A stretch of 15,658 nucleotides of DNA from Nitrososphaeraceae archaeon (GTDB lineage Archaea > Thermoproteota > Nitrososphaeria > Nitrososphaerales > Nitrososphaeraceae), in assembly GCA_025449515.1 (NCBI GenBank), contig JANWJI010000138.1, positions 1 through 15,658 of the forward strand. The letters are read 5' to 3'. Below are positions 1 through 7,362 of the stretch, piece by piece. Position 1 is the first letter of the stretch; each line of letters begins with the position of its first letter. A program made the translations under genes and the position numbers. A model generated the notes under the pieces. It did no database searches. It had not been told where the DNA came from and saw only the letters and a program-made list of their open reading frames with translations.

Positions 1-503
1 ATATTATTCGGCATTTACAGAATTTAGAATAAGGTTAAGACAGTACTTTAGGACCAAACATTTCAATCTGAATATGAGAAATTATCTCACTAGGAATATG
101 TCAGAGAACTTATCTTAATTGGTGTAGCCCAGTCAGTACAGATGACGCAGATAGAACATAATATGCGACCTAGATCATAAAGTACCATAAATAGTACAAG
201 AATTCACAATTGCTAATGAAGCAGCCAATATAATCTATTTCTATCATTAATTAATTGCGCCATCATTTCATACTAATGGTAACACTGTATCTTTTAGCAA
301 TAGCACTTATTATTAGTAACGATCTGTTCAAAGGACTGAAGTCTACCGACAGTGGCAAGAAATGATTAATACAATATTATGCGATACTAAATATTTAGTG
401 TCATATCTTTATAGTTCGTTTTAGCAGTAAATGGGCCCCTGATGGAAAATACTGTGGAACGATCATTCGAGAAAAGATAGATAGGCAATGCAATAGATAC
501 AAC
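1..503. other. Gene-free stretch
   Basis: I see no convincing reading frame here on either strand. The only local structure that stands out is a perfect 14-base palindrome, ACTAAATATTTAGT, at 386-399. A short stretch near 120-150 looks faintly like the D-arm side of a tRNA, but it has no T-loop motif and no closing stem. The stretch lies downstream of the zinc-ribbon gene on the minus strand and may hold its 3' end. Confidence 0.5.
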
Positions 504-806
504 CTATCGTCTTATTGTTACATACGACAATGATAGTCCCCATGTATCTTTCCACTTGAAATTGCAGCCGTGACAGGCAACAATCTGAACTGCTCGACCA
601 TTTACAACTTGATACCTTTCGAGACTCAAGCACTCGCAATTACATTTCGGGCAGGAGTATCGAGATTCATCCTGTTCCGTATTCCAATCCTCCATATAGT
701 TACCTGACTCTTTTTTTTCAACCAACACGTCATTTAGTGTTATCGATTCAATATATTCACTATTCGAAGCTAAGTCCAATGCGTATCGATAGTTGATTAC
801 TTCCAT
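504..806 (-). CDS. Small zinc-ribbon protein
   Basis: A 100-residue protein of unknown specific function. The C-terminal half holds a zinc-ribbon: CPKC at residues 52-55 with two more Cys at 57 and 59, then after an 18-residue beta-hairpin spacer the pair CHGC at 78-81, followed by the aromatic/basic FKWKDTW. The spacing and the ending resemble the C-terminal ribbon of TFIIS/RpoM-type proteins (C-x2-C ... C-x2-C-x2-W). The acidic Asp-Glu pair that those factors insert in the polymerase active site is absent, so I do not call it TFS. The N-terminal 45 residues are acidic and unrecognised. The start is an ATG. A binding role in transcription or RNA handling is plausible but inferred. The gene stands alone. 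Confidence 0.7.
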   Translation of the reverse strand: MEVINYRYALDLASNSEYIESITLNDVLVEKKESGNYMEDWNTEQDESRYSCPKCNCECLSLERYQVVNGRAVQIVACHGCNFKWKDTWGLSLSYVTIRR

Positions 807-834
807 AAAATATACTCTTTATTTACTTACTGTA

Positions 835-942
835 CTAAAATGAATTAACTTTTTTAGACATCTCGTCAAAATGTGCTAGTTGAAATTTAAGCCCTTCATC
901 TATCATACAATAAGTCGACGAATCCGGTATTTTAGACAATGG
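835..942 (-). pseudogene. Fragment related to a tail repeated at 14660-14760
   Basis: On the minus strand an open stretch ends with HFDEMSKKVNSF and a TAG at 835-837. The same 30-base DNA (850-879 against 14675-14704, 27 of 30 identical) encodes HFDEKSKKSIII near the other end of the window, in the same orientation and frame. Both copies also have a Ser-Lys-Ile encoded by TCTAAAATA upstream of the shared block, but at different distances. This is most simply read as two decayed copies of a repeated coding sequence. The parent family is not recognised. The longest ATG-initiated piece here is 23 codons (906-835). Confidence 0.3.
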
Positions 943-1254
943 TCACCACGGCAATTGATCTATCATATTCTCAAAAATTCGATGCTTTGCGGTTATACGT
1001 TTCGATAATACCATTCGTAAAAGTGGAGACAGACATAGATCAACAATTGTTCTAACTATCTATTACGCCATTATATGTAGATCGTATGCTAAGTGACAAA
1101 TTGCATCTTTTTGGAATAGCTTTGGCTTATATCCAAGGATCCTTGTTTTAAGTTGAAACATGATATCTTTTGATAAGTCGGACGTCCTTTCTGATACCTT
1201 TGAACCATTAACATGAAATAGTACAATCGTAATACGATATATTTACGAAATTTT

Positions 1255-1265
1255 CCCCCCCCCCC
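1255..1265. repeat. Homopolymer run of 11 C
   Basis: An uninterrupted run of 11 C on the plus strand in an otherwise AT-rich region. In a minus-strand frame it encodes Gly-Gly-Gly-Gly, but that frame is not a convincing gene. Such runs are prone to slippage and to sequencing error. Confidence 0.8.
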
Positions 1266-1482
1266 AAACTTTTGGATATTATCTTTCAATGCTACTGCAC
1301 GTCTTTAACTTGAGATTTATCAACTATACAGGGCTAGCAAAATACAGTCCAGAAAAATATCATGACTAAAGAGCAAAAAAAGGGTTTTATGATCTTGAGA
1401 ACTCAAATCAGGGATGCCATGTTTAAAACTTCCCTTGCTTCTGGATAATCTGTTGGATTAAAGCGAATTAAGGTCTCTTTAA

Positions 1483-1761
1483 TTATGTGATATTCTTATT
1501 ATCTGATCTACTTTTCTTGTCTATCATATCATTCAAAATTGTATATATTTGCAGAAAATGCAAACCCTTATCTGTTGTTCTATAAGTTTGCCCTTGTTTA
1601 GAAAATTGTATCAATTGTCTATCTAATAGAAGAGAAAGGTATTCCTTGAGCTGTTGATGAGAGAGAAATGCACCATACATTATCTTCGTTTTTAGTACAG
1701 TACCCTCGCTGGCAACCTCTAGTATCCTTGCAATAATTTCAGTCCTTGTTCGGTACCTCAT
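1483..1761 (-). CDS. Winged-helix DNA-binding protein
   Basis: A 92-residue protein that looks like the small winged helix-turn-helix proteins abundant in Nitrososphaerota (HTH_45-like). It begins MRYRTRTEIIARILEVA. Next come a helix region with GTVLKTKIMYGAFLSHQQL, a recognition-like helix LKEYLSLLLDRQLI, the wing QFSKQGQTYRTTDKG, and a final helix GLHFLQIYTILNDMI. The hallmark for the family is the wing followed by Y-x-T-T-x-K-G. I chose the ATG at 1761 because homologues usually start just before this Arg-rich segment. A TTG six codons upstream (1779) would give 98 residues. A TATA-like stretch on the minus strand at about 1799-1809 suits either start. It probably binds DNA as a dimer; the target is unknown. 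Confidence 0.75.
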   Translation of the reverse strand: MRYRTRTEIIARILEVASEGTVLKTKIMYGAFLSHQQLKEYLSLLLDRQLIQFSKQGQTYRTTDKGLHFLQIYTILNDMIDKKSRSDNKNIT

Positions 1762-1779
1762 GTTGAGACTTTTTATCAA

Positions 1780-2526
1780 TTTATTACACTCAATACGATA
1801 ATAAAAAGTAGCGCATTTTTGCTCTATCGAGTATACAGGTTATCCATGTATTCTCTTCGCTCCATCGAATCATTACTCTGACATTGTGACTTTTCAATTG
1901 ACCAAGATCTAACAAGCCTGAAATGCCTCAACACAATCGTCCCTAAGCCAGAGTATATTTGGATCGATTCTGAAAAGCATGATCCTTCTTAAATCTGTGC
2001 GAACTGGAATTTAACTGCATTCGAATATACTTCGATCATCCAACCCATTGGATGTACGATGGATGCAAGACTTGGTAACGAGAATAATAATCGGTTCCAA
2101 ATATACTAGTGAAATGTTATTGCGCATATTTATTCAGGCTGATTTACGTACTACGGTTCCGATTCTTTTCGTGGAATTTCCATTACTTCGAGACGAACGG
2201 CATATTTTGTAGACTTCATGACTTGGTAAGGATGTACTAAATGGAATACCGGAAATGCTTTGATTGTGATCATGCGTATCATAATTATTGAAGCTTGTAG
2301 TCCGCTTGTCCGAATTCCTAGCTCTAGGATATAATGCGTCACATGCATTCTCTATCAATACTCTGCAAAAATAAAATGTGAAGTAGAACACCTACTGATC
2401 TCAAACCGGACACCTTCTGAATGAACCATTAATTTGTATTTTATCTGCATAGGTCTACTGTGTATTGTATTCGATAGAGTCACACACAAACCTGTACGAT
2501 AAAGATCAAAAATTACCAATTATGGC
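1780..2526. other. Gene-poor stretch between winged-helix and acyl-CoA dehydrogenase genes
   Basis: About 750 bases with no gene I can support. Two overlapping minus-strand frames (2134-2391 and 2151-2348) occupy the same DNA in different registers. Neither has recognisable motifs, and both have low-complexity, Ser/His-rich or Ile/Met-rich composition typical of chance frames. The stretch contains the promoter of the winged-helix gene at its left end and the 3' flank of the acyl-CoA dehydrogenase at its right end. A T5 run on the minus strand at about 2508-2512 may serve as a weak terminator. Confidence 0.45.
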
Positions 2527-3774
2527 CTAATATGCTCTGAACCTTTCTCCCAAAACGTGGGATGCTATTTTAAGTTCCAGAACCTCGTTTGTGCCTTCGT
2601 AAATCGTAATTGCTCTAGAGTCCAAGAAATGTCGTGCGACTCGGTTGGTCTTTTTATAAGCAAATGATCCAAATATCTGAACTGCTCTGTCTGATGTGTT
2701 AAACGCAGCATTACTTGCAGAAAACTTCGCTATGGCCGACAGGTTATCAGCTTCGGCCCTCAATACGGAATATTCTCTATTATTTCTAGTCATTTTCAAT
2801 TGCCATCGATCATCTCTCATCTTTAAACCTTCGATATAGTTTTGGAGTTTTTGTCTGATGAACGCAGCTCGGTATATTAGCCATCTAGACCTTTCCATAT
2901 TCAAAATTATTTTCGCGATATGTCGTTGGATTAATTGCTTTTTTGCCAAAAATGAACCATGTTGAACCCTTGTCTTGGCATGAGAAACGGATTCGTTCAG
3001 ACAGTCCTTCATCACACCTATTGCACCGGCTGCTACACTAAGCCGTCCATCGATGAGCGCACTGTAGGCGATATTTAGACCCTGACCTTTTTGACCAAGC
3101 AAATTCTTTTTTGGGACAATGCAATTATGGAACGAAATCTCGGCATTTTTCACAGTTAACATCCCGATCTTATTTTTCATTTCCCTTATACGAATACCCC
3201 GAGAATCAGTTTCAATGAGGAATGCCGATATATTCTTGCTGTTACTACCCGTTCCTCCAATTTCCTTTGCATAAGTAGTAATTAAATCGGCGACGCTCCC
3301 GTTGCCGATCCAGTGTTTTTTTCCATTTATGACAAAATGATCTCCTCTATCTTCAAAACTGGTAGCAATAGAAGATGGATCACTTCCGGCAGTGGGCTCC
3401 GTAAGTGCGAATGCCATTATGTTTTTGCCCGTAGTAGTGTAGGGCAGATATCGCTTCTGTTGTTCCTGATTCCCCCATGTTTGAAGAATCATTTCACCAA
3501 TTGAGATATGTGCCGAGAAAAAAGTCCTTAATGAATTCCCTTCCTCCCCTAACCTTTCTATCGCAAGAAGATAGGTGGGAATGTCATATCCTAGCCCCCC
3601 ATATTTTCTAGCTATAGGGCATCCCAGCATGCCAATTTTATTGAATTCAGAAATTATCTTCTTGTTAAACGTTTCTTTCAAGTAACATTCTTCTTCAAAT
3701 GGACGAATTATTTTGCATATTTCGTCAACTTCTTTTAAGAAACGTTCTTGTTTCCTTGAGATTTCAAAACTCAT
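2527..3774 (-). CDS. Acyl-CoA dehydrogenase
   Basis: A 415-residue FAD flavoenzyme that introduces an alpha-beta double bond into an acyl-CoA and passes electrons to an electron-transfer flavoprotein. Family signatures are clear: the FAD/substrate motif ALTEPTAGSDPSSIATS (residues 123-139 from this start), the beta-domain KKHWIGNGSVADL, and the C-terminal block QIFGSFAY ... YEGTNEVLELKIA. In YEGT the Glu (residue 393) is at the position of the usual catalytic base. GSDPSS and the beta-domain are reminiscent of glutaryl-CoA-dehydrogenase-like members, but the substrate cannot be read. The C-terminal helical domain carries roughly 25-35 extra, strongly basic residues (about 313-345) compared with what I recall of the family. 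Start: a TATA box at 3822-3830 predicts transcription starting near 3800, which favours this ATG over the one at 3816. Confidence 0.92.
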   Translation of the reverse strand: MSFEISRKQERFLKEVDEICKIIRPFEEECYLKETFNKKIISEFNKIGMLGCPIARKYGGLGYDIPTYLLAIERLGEEGNSLRTFFSAHISIGEMILQTWGNQEQQKRYLPYTTTGKNIMAFALTEPTAGSDPSSIATSFEDRGDHFVINGKKHWIGNGSVADLITTYAKEIGGTGSNSKNISAFLIETDSRGIRIREMKNKIGMLTVKNAEISFHNCIVPKKNLLGQKGQGLNIAYSALIDGRLSVAAGAIGVMKDCLNESVSHAKTRVQHGSFLAKKQLIQRHIAKIILNMERSRWLIYRAAFIRQKLQNYIEGLKMRDDRWQLKMTRNNREYSVLRAEADNLSAIAKFSASNAAFNTSDRAVQIFGSFAYKKTNRVARHFLDSRAITIYEGTNEVLELKIASHVLGERFRAY

Positions 3775-3821
3775 AATAGATAAGTTGGAATAATTTCTCA
3801 TAGATTTGCTTGTCAAGGAGT

Positions 3822-3830
3822 CTATAAAAG
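3822..3830 (-). promoter_or_regulatory. TATA box of the acyl-CoA dehydrogenase gene
   Basis: On the minus strand the sequence reads CTTTTATAG. A transcript would start about 25 bases downstream, near 3800, giving a leader of about 25 bases to the ATG at 3774. This disfavours the longer 429-residue frame starting at 3816. Confidence 0.5.
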
Positions 3831-4082
3831 TTTGCTACAGATTCGTATTAATTCATTTGATTGGTGCCCATTTTAGTCATTAATCCTAGCTTGCATCTAT
3901 ATCACTTTACGAGGTGCAATTACACATAGCAACTCCACTTCTGGACAGCACTTGTTTAGAAGCACTAAAGCTTCATTTACGCACTGAGAATGTCCAGATA
4001 TTTTGACGGTACGATTATCGCCGAGTGCATTGTGAGAAGTAAAGTAGTTGTTATTATATCGGTGTTATACAAATGGCATAGG

Positions 4083-4092
4083 GTTTAAATAC
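4083..4092 (+). promoter_or_regulatory. TATA box of the ferredoxin gene
   Basis: GTTTAAATAC at 4083-4092 is a good archaeal TATA box. Transcription would start near 4110, leaving a very short leader before the ATG at 4126. Because the box lies inside the longer possible frame that begins at 4048, it decides the start in favour of 4126. Confidence 0.6.
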
Positions 4093-4125
4093 TTTCGATA
4101 TGAAACGACATTAAGTGAAAAAAAG

Positions 4126-4419
4126 ATGCCAGTCGCAATAATTCCAGATATTAGCGAACAACACTGTATAGGCTGTGCGCTCTGCGTTGAGATTTGCACC
4201 GCTCTTGGTCCAGATGTTCTTAGAGTGAAACCTGTCGAAGGATGGAAGAGAGGTAAGGCCTTTGTATTTTATCCGGAGAGGTGTATTTCAGATGGTGCCT
4301 GCATCGGAGTTTGTCCAACAAAGGCAATATTTTGGATGAGGCCAATGGACTACACACCAGGGCAACCAATTCCATTGAAGAAGAATGCAGTATTTGTCAA
4401 GGGCTGGGAAGAAGGTTAA
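4126..4419 (+). CDS. Dicluster ferredoxin with an Asp-substituted motif
   Basis: A 97-residue soluble electron carrier of the bacterial-type 2[4Fe-4S] fold. Motif I is complete: Cys14, 17, 20 and 24 in CIGCALCVEIC. Motif II is CISDGACIGVCP: Cys53, Cys59 and Cys63, with Asp56 at the position of the second Cys. By the usual cross-over ligation, cluster I is held by Cys14/17/20 and Cys63, while cluster II has Cys53, Cys59, Cys24 and Asp56. Cluster II should therefore be [3Fe-4S] or an Asp-ligated [4Fe-4S], as known for Pyrococcus and Sulfolobus/Thermoplasma-type ferredoxins. About 25 residues separate the motifs, more than in the smallest clostridial type, and the C-terminal tail after residue 70 is unrecognised. 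It is divergent from the acyl-CoA dehydrogenase gene, but a functional link is only a guess. Confidence 0.9.
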   Translation: MPVAIIPDISEQHCIGCALCVEICTALGPDVLRVKPVEGWKRGKAFVFYPERCISDGACIGVCPTKAIFWMRPMDYTPGQPIPLKKNAVFVKGWEEG

Positions 4420-4423
4420 TTAG

Positions 4424-4458
4424 TTTTAGCCTTCTAAAGGCCTAAATCCCTTTTTTTG
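4424..4458 (+). terminator. Hairpin and T-run after the ferredoxin gene
   Basis: Directly after the stop codon, TTTAGCC and GGCCTAAA can pair with one bulged base around TTCTAAA, followed by TCCC and a run of seven T. Archaeal termination depends mainly on such T-runs, so this is a credible end for the ferredoxin transcript. Confidence 0.5.
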
Positions 4459-4677
4459 ATACAAATTCCGTAGATTACTTGTTAGGTTTATTGTCTATTT
4501 AGTTACACATGTATTCTATTCTCTAACGCAACAATTTTATGTATACTGAGTATTAGATCTATCTAATCCTTATCACTTCTGCAGTTGATCAATGCGATGT
4601 CCTCATGAATCTTCTAATTACCGAGTCTAATGCGGAGGCCAAAATCAAGGTGAGATCTGAATTAGGAACCGAATGAC
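4459..4677. other. Gene-free stretch upstream of the duplicated promoter
   Basis: Nothing certain is coded here. A 23-codon plus-strand frame (ATG at 4605, TGA at 4674-4676) translates to an ordinary-looking charged peptide, but it has no promoter or binding-site evidence and could be a gene remnant or chance. Confidence 0.4.
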
Positions 4678-4709
4678 AATTTTGGCCATAATTAATAAAG
4701 ATATAAATA
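4678..4709 (+). promoter_or_regulatory. Upstream copy of operator-like palindrome plus TATA box
   Basis: AATTTTGGCCATAATT at 4678-4693 is a near-palindrome (AATT-nn-GGCC-nn-AATT). After seven bases comes a TATA box, ATATAAATA, at 4701-4709. The identical arrangement recurs at 4787-4819. The position of the palindrome, just upstream of where TFB would bind, is that of an activator or repressor site. Transcription from this copy would start near 4728, well upstream of the flavoprotein gene, so it is either an upstream promoter of that gene, a source of a short RNA, or a leftover of a duplication. Confidence 0.5.
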
Positions 4710-4786
4710 AAGATAAAGACATGTCACTGCCTACTTCAGCTAGGTTAGTACTTTGAAAAGGTATATTACAATGGGATAAAAATTTG

Positions 4787-4819
4787 AATTTTGGCCATAA
4801 TTGCAAGACTATATAAATA
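4787..4819 (+). promoter_or_regulatory. Downstream copy of operator-like palindrome plus TATA box
   Basis: The same 16 bases, AATTTTGGCCATAATT, lie at 4787-4802, followed after eight bases by the same TATA box, ATATAAATA, at 4811-4819. This is the closest good promoter to the flavoprotein gene. It predicts a start near 4838 and a leader of about 70 bases, unusually long for this window, where most leaders are under 30 bases. Confidence 0.6.
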
Positions 4820-4908
4820 CGGTAACTTTACGTGAGGGATTCACAGATGCTCTTCGGCATAGTTTTGACAAATAACAGATGCTCACAATAACTTAATTTA
4901 CACATATT

Positions 4909-5604
4909 ATGATAACTCTTATAATGCAGCTTATAAAAAAGCTGGAAATAAAATCAAGGAAGAAAATTATTGAATTTCTCAACAAGCAACCTGTTGGTAG
5001 GGTAGCTTCTATCGATAGAAATGGTTATCCACAAATTATACCGATGAACTTCGTGTATCTAGCTGCAGATGATACCATGAGTGGTATGAACAACAAAGTA
5101 AGTAGAGATGCCGTTTATATGCATTCTCATCGCTCTGGAGAAAAGCTCGACAATATCCGAATAAACCATAAAGTAGGGTTTGAAGTTGATCAACACATAT
5201 GCTTTTTGCCCTCTTATTATTTTCATCCCTGCGATGCTTCACAGGCCGACACCCTCTATATCAGTGTAGTCGTAAAGGGAAGAGCCGAGCTTATTGAAGA
5301 CTGCGAAGAGAAGGCATTTGCATTAAATATGTTAATGCAAAAATACCAAAACAGGGACAGATATCAAGAACTTAACCCATTAATGCCATCCGTACGTGAA
5401 GTTGCTGTGATTAGAATATCTCCACACGAAATCCACGGAAAGTACAAAATAGGTCAACAATGGGCACCAGCGTACAGGCTAAAAATTGCCAAAGCTATCG
5501 TTAACAGGGAGCAAAAATACAGGGCAAAAAAGATTTTGAATATTATGGGAATAGAAATACTATCCGATGGAAACCTCAAAATAATCGAGGAGCCGCTAAT
5601 GTAG
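4909..5604 (+). CDS. Pyridoxamine 5'-phosphate oxidase-like flavoprotein
   Basis: A 231-residue split-barrel flavin-binding protein of the pyridoxamine-phosphate-oxidase-like superfamily (Pyridox_ox_2/NimA-like). The barrel begins IIEFLNKQPVGRVASIDRNG (20-39). The flavin-phosphate region is SHRSGEKLDNI (73-83) followed by VGFEVD. The strand ISVVVKGRAELIED (118-131) and the helix that begins with KAFALNMLMQKY complete the core. Members are small FMN or F420 reductases, haem-degrading-like or nitroimidazole-reductase-like proteins, and the substrate cannot be told from sequence. Residues 175-231 form a basic C-terminal extension that I do not recognise. An alternative ATG at 4924 removes five residues. 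The duplicated promoter upstream suggests that it is regulated. Confidence 0.85.
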   Translation: MITLIMQLIKKLEIKSRKKIIEFLNKQPVGRVASIDRNGYPQIIPMNFVYLAADDTMSGMNNKVSRDAVYMHSHRSGEKLDNIRINHKVGFEVDQHICFLPSYYFHPCDASQADTLYISVVVKGRAELIEDCEEKAFALNMLMQKYQNRDRYQELNPLMPSVREVAVIRISPHEIHGKYKIGQQWAPAYRLKIAKAIVNREQKYRAKKILNIMGIEILSDGNLKIIEEPLM

Positions 5605-5659
5605 TACTATCTTATTCTCATATTGTTAAATCAAATCAATAATAACTACAAAAATACCA

Positions 5660-6088
5660 TTACTTATGCCCACAAATCTGAAAAGCGAACATGACGTATC
5701 CTGCGATCTTGCCGGAACGTCTATAGGCATAGAAATTGTATGTATCCTTAGGCATTAGTTCACTTTTTAGCTGCAGAGCATCAGATTTAGATAACTGAAT
5801 CATGGCCAAGCGACCATCTAATATATCCTTCCAAGGGATTTCAGAAGGTAGATTATTGATTCTGACATTCATTGCGATTATTCTTGCTGGAAATTCCTCA
5901 TCTACCATGACCGAATACTCAAAATCATCCCCTTCAAATGGATCAGACACAGTGTACGGATCAATCTGTACATATTGTCTCAACTTAGCTCTAAAAGAAA
6001 ATGATAATGCGGTCATTATGGCAATATCAGTTGTACCTAATTTCTTAACCTCTTCGATTGTAGGAGGCTTTAATGGTGTTATTAACAC
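5660..6088 (-). CDS. Hypothetical protein
   Basis: A 142-residue protein of unknown function with no motif I can name. It is soluble, of mixed charge, with a central DPFEGDDFEYSVMVDEEFPARIIAMNVR and a tail of KDTYNFYAYRRSGKIAGYVMFAFQICGHK. Residue use is ordinary and the frame is long, so it is probably real. The start is GTG at 6088-6086. On the minus strand a TATA-like AAATTATATA (6111-6120) lies about 26 bases upstream, so the transcript would be leaderless. The start codon lies at the edge of a 13-base palindrome, GTGTTATTAACAC (6076-6088), which could be a protein-binding site. It converges with the flavoprotein gene, with only 55 bases between them. Confidence 0.65.
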   Translation of the reverse strand: MLITPLKPPTIEEVKKLGTTDIAIMTALSFSFRAKLRQYVQIDPYTVSDPFEGDDFEYSVMVDEEFPARIIAMNVRINNLPSEIPWKDILDGRLAMIQLSKSDALQLKSELMPKDTYNFYAYRRSGKIAGYVMFAFQICGHK

Positions 6089-6353
6089 AAGATGTAATAT
6101 TTATTATCATTATATAATTTGATCTGAGATAAGTTCTGATTGTTGCACTACGTATTTTTATCCTCGCGTGACTTAGCGCATCCAAATTGCGATAAATATC
6201 TCCGATAGTATCTCACGTTGAAATTATTACAACATAGTGCATTAGTCTAATCGCATAGTACCAAGTCTCGTAATGCATAGTGTTTTGGGGTTTATCTAAT
6301 AAGCTTGAATGCAATTTTATTTAGGCAAGTATTGCATTTAATATGGATTATTT

Positions 6354-7187
6354 ATGATTGAGATCTCTGTAGGGCATACCCCTGATGCAGATGACGCGTT
6401 TATGTTTTATGGAATCGTATCAGGTAAAGCTAAAAGTTCAAACTTCAAAATAAAGCATGTAGTAAAAGACATAGAGACACTAAATAAAGCGGCATTTAAA
6501 CATGAACTACACATTACAGCAGTTTCTGCACACGCGTATTATTATTTAAGTGATTATCAAATACTTCGTACTGGTGGAAGCTTTGGATCAAACTATGGGC
6601 CTATCGTCCTATCCAAAAAGCAACAAACACAAATCCAATTGAGAGATAGTATTATTGCTGTGCCAGGAAAATTGACTACTGCAGCTTTACTCTTGAGACT
6701 TGCGCTTGGGAGTTCATTTACAGAAAAAGAGATGCGCTTTGAACTTATACCAGAAGCAATTCAAAACGGGCTAGTAGACGCAGGGCTTGTGATACATGAA
6801 GCTCAGATTGCATATGATAAATCAAAGTTCGACAAAGTTCTGGATCTCGGATCTTGGTGGAACACTGAAACTAATGGATTACCTCTTCCTCTTGGAATCA
6901 ATATAGCCAGTATTAGGCTAATGAATCAAGCCCAGATAGAGGCTTTTCAAGCACTGTTGAAGAATTCAATACTATATGCTATCAACAATATCGATGAAGC
7001 TGTAAATTACGCAATGAGTTATAGTAGAGGCCAATCAAAAGATATGATAACGAAATTTATTAAAATGTACGTAAATGATATAACAGTAGATATGGGTAAG
7101 AATGGTGAAAAAGCGCTTACAAGCTTATTTGAGATATCAAGGAACGCAGGATTGTTACCATCAGAGAGTAGACTAAATTTCACATGA
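6354..7187 (+). CDS. mqnD: 1,4-dihydroxy-6-naphthoate synthase (MqnD family)
   Basis: A 277-residue protein of the MqnA/MqnD family, which has a periplasmic-binding-protein fold turned into an enzyme. MqnD converts cyclic de-hypoxanthinyl futalosine to 1,4-dihydroxy-6-naphthoate in the futalosine route to menaquinone. Diagnostic N-terminus: VGHTPDADDAFMFYG (6-20). Further conserved segments are ITAVSAHAYYYLSDYQILRTG (54-74), AVPGKLTTAALLL (102-114) and DAGLVIHEAQ (142-151), in which His148 matches the His thought to be catalytic in MqnD. NGLPLPLG (174-181) is also typical. Length is normal. No mqnA, mqnB, mqnC or mqnE lies beside it. The start is an ATG with no Shine-Dalgarno sequence; an AT-rich promoter candidate lies near 6316-6324. 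Confidence 0.88.
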   Translation: MIEISVGHTPDADDAFMFYGIVSGKAKSSNFKIKHVVKDIETLNKAAFKHELHITAVSAHAYYYLSDYQILRTGGSFGSNYGPIVLSKKQQTQIQLRDSIIAVPGKLTTAALLLRLALGSSFTEKEMRFELIPEAIQNGLVDAGLVIHEAQIAYDKSKFDKVLDLGSWWNTETNGLPLPLGINIASIRLMNQAQIEAFQALLKNSILYAINNIDEAVNYAMSYSRGQSKDMITKFIKMYVNDITVDMGKNGEKALTSLFEISRNAGLLPSESRLNFT

Positions 7188-7362
7188 ATAGATGCCAATT
7201 CACTGTTAAGTACACTACTCTTTTATCAGCGTCGCCAGCTAAATCTTTAGAGTGAAGACTGTAATACTTTTGTCAACTTAACATTATTTTTTAAACAGAG
7301 CAGGCGTTAGCCCACACCATATTCAAAGCTGATTTCTAATGCTAGAAGGCAATGGTATTATA

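Larger units (their letters stand above)
807..1482. other. Gene-poor stretch with a repeat fragment and a C11 run
   Basis: No convincing intact gene. It holds the first copy of a 30-base degenerate repeat (850-879), a run of 11 C at 1255-1265, and a 12-base palindrome CAAGGATCCTTG at 1134-1145. A 66-codon minus-strand frame (1089-1289) crosses the C run and has no recognisable domain. A 28-codon plus-strand frame begins with ATG at 1362 and stops at a TAA. It reads like plausible protein, but it is too short to support. Confidence 0.4.

Noticed and set aside
115..165. tRNA-like D-arm sequence (GGTGTAGCCCAGTCAGTA).
   Set aside because: No anticodon stem, T-loop motif GGTTCRANYCC or acceptor pairing can be laid out around it.
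504..806. Transcription factor S (TFIIS-like cleavage factor).
   Set aside because: Only the zinc-ribbon spacing matches. The acidic Asp-Glu loop needed for stimulating RNA cleavage is absent, and the N-terminal half differs.
2134..2391. Two overlapping minus-strand frames (85 and 65 codons).
   Set aside because: No recognisable motif or promoter; both occupy the same DNA in different registers in a gene-poor region; composition looks like chance.
4048..4125. Longer N-terminus for the ferredoxin (26 extra residues).
   Set aside because: The TATA box at 4083-4092 lies inside this extension, and the extension has no resemblance to ferredoxins.
4605..4676. 23-codon plus-strand frame with ordinary-looking composition.
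   Set aside because: Too short, no promoter or conserved pattern, and overlaps other registers equally plausible by eye.
5802..6122. 106-codon plus-strand frame opposite the hypothetical gene 5660-6088.
   Set aside because: The minus-strand frame is longer, has a promoter-like TATA box at the right distance and more protein-like composition. The plus frame is rich in Ser/Ile/Asn. This choice is only moderately certain.
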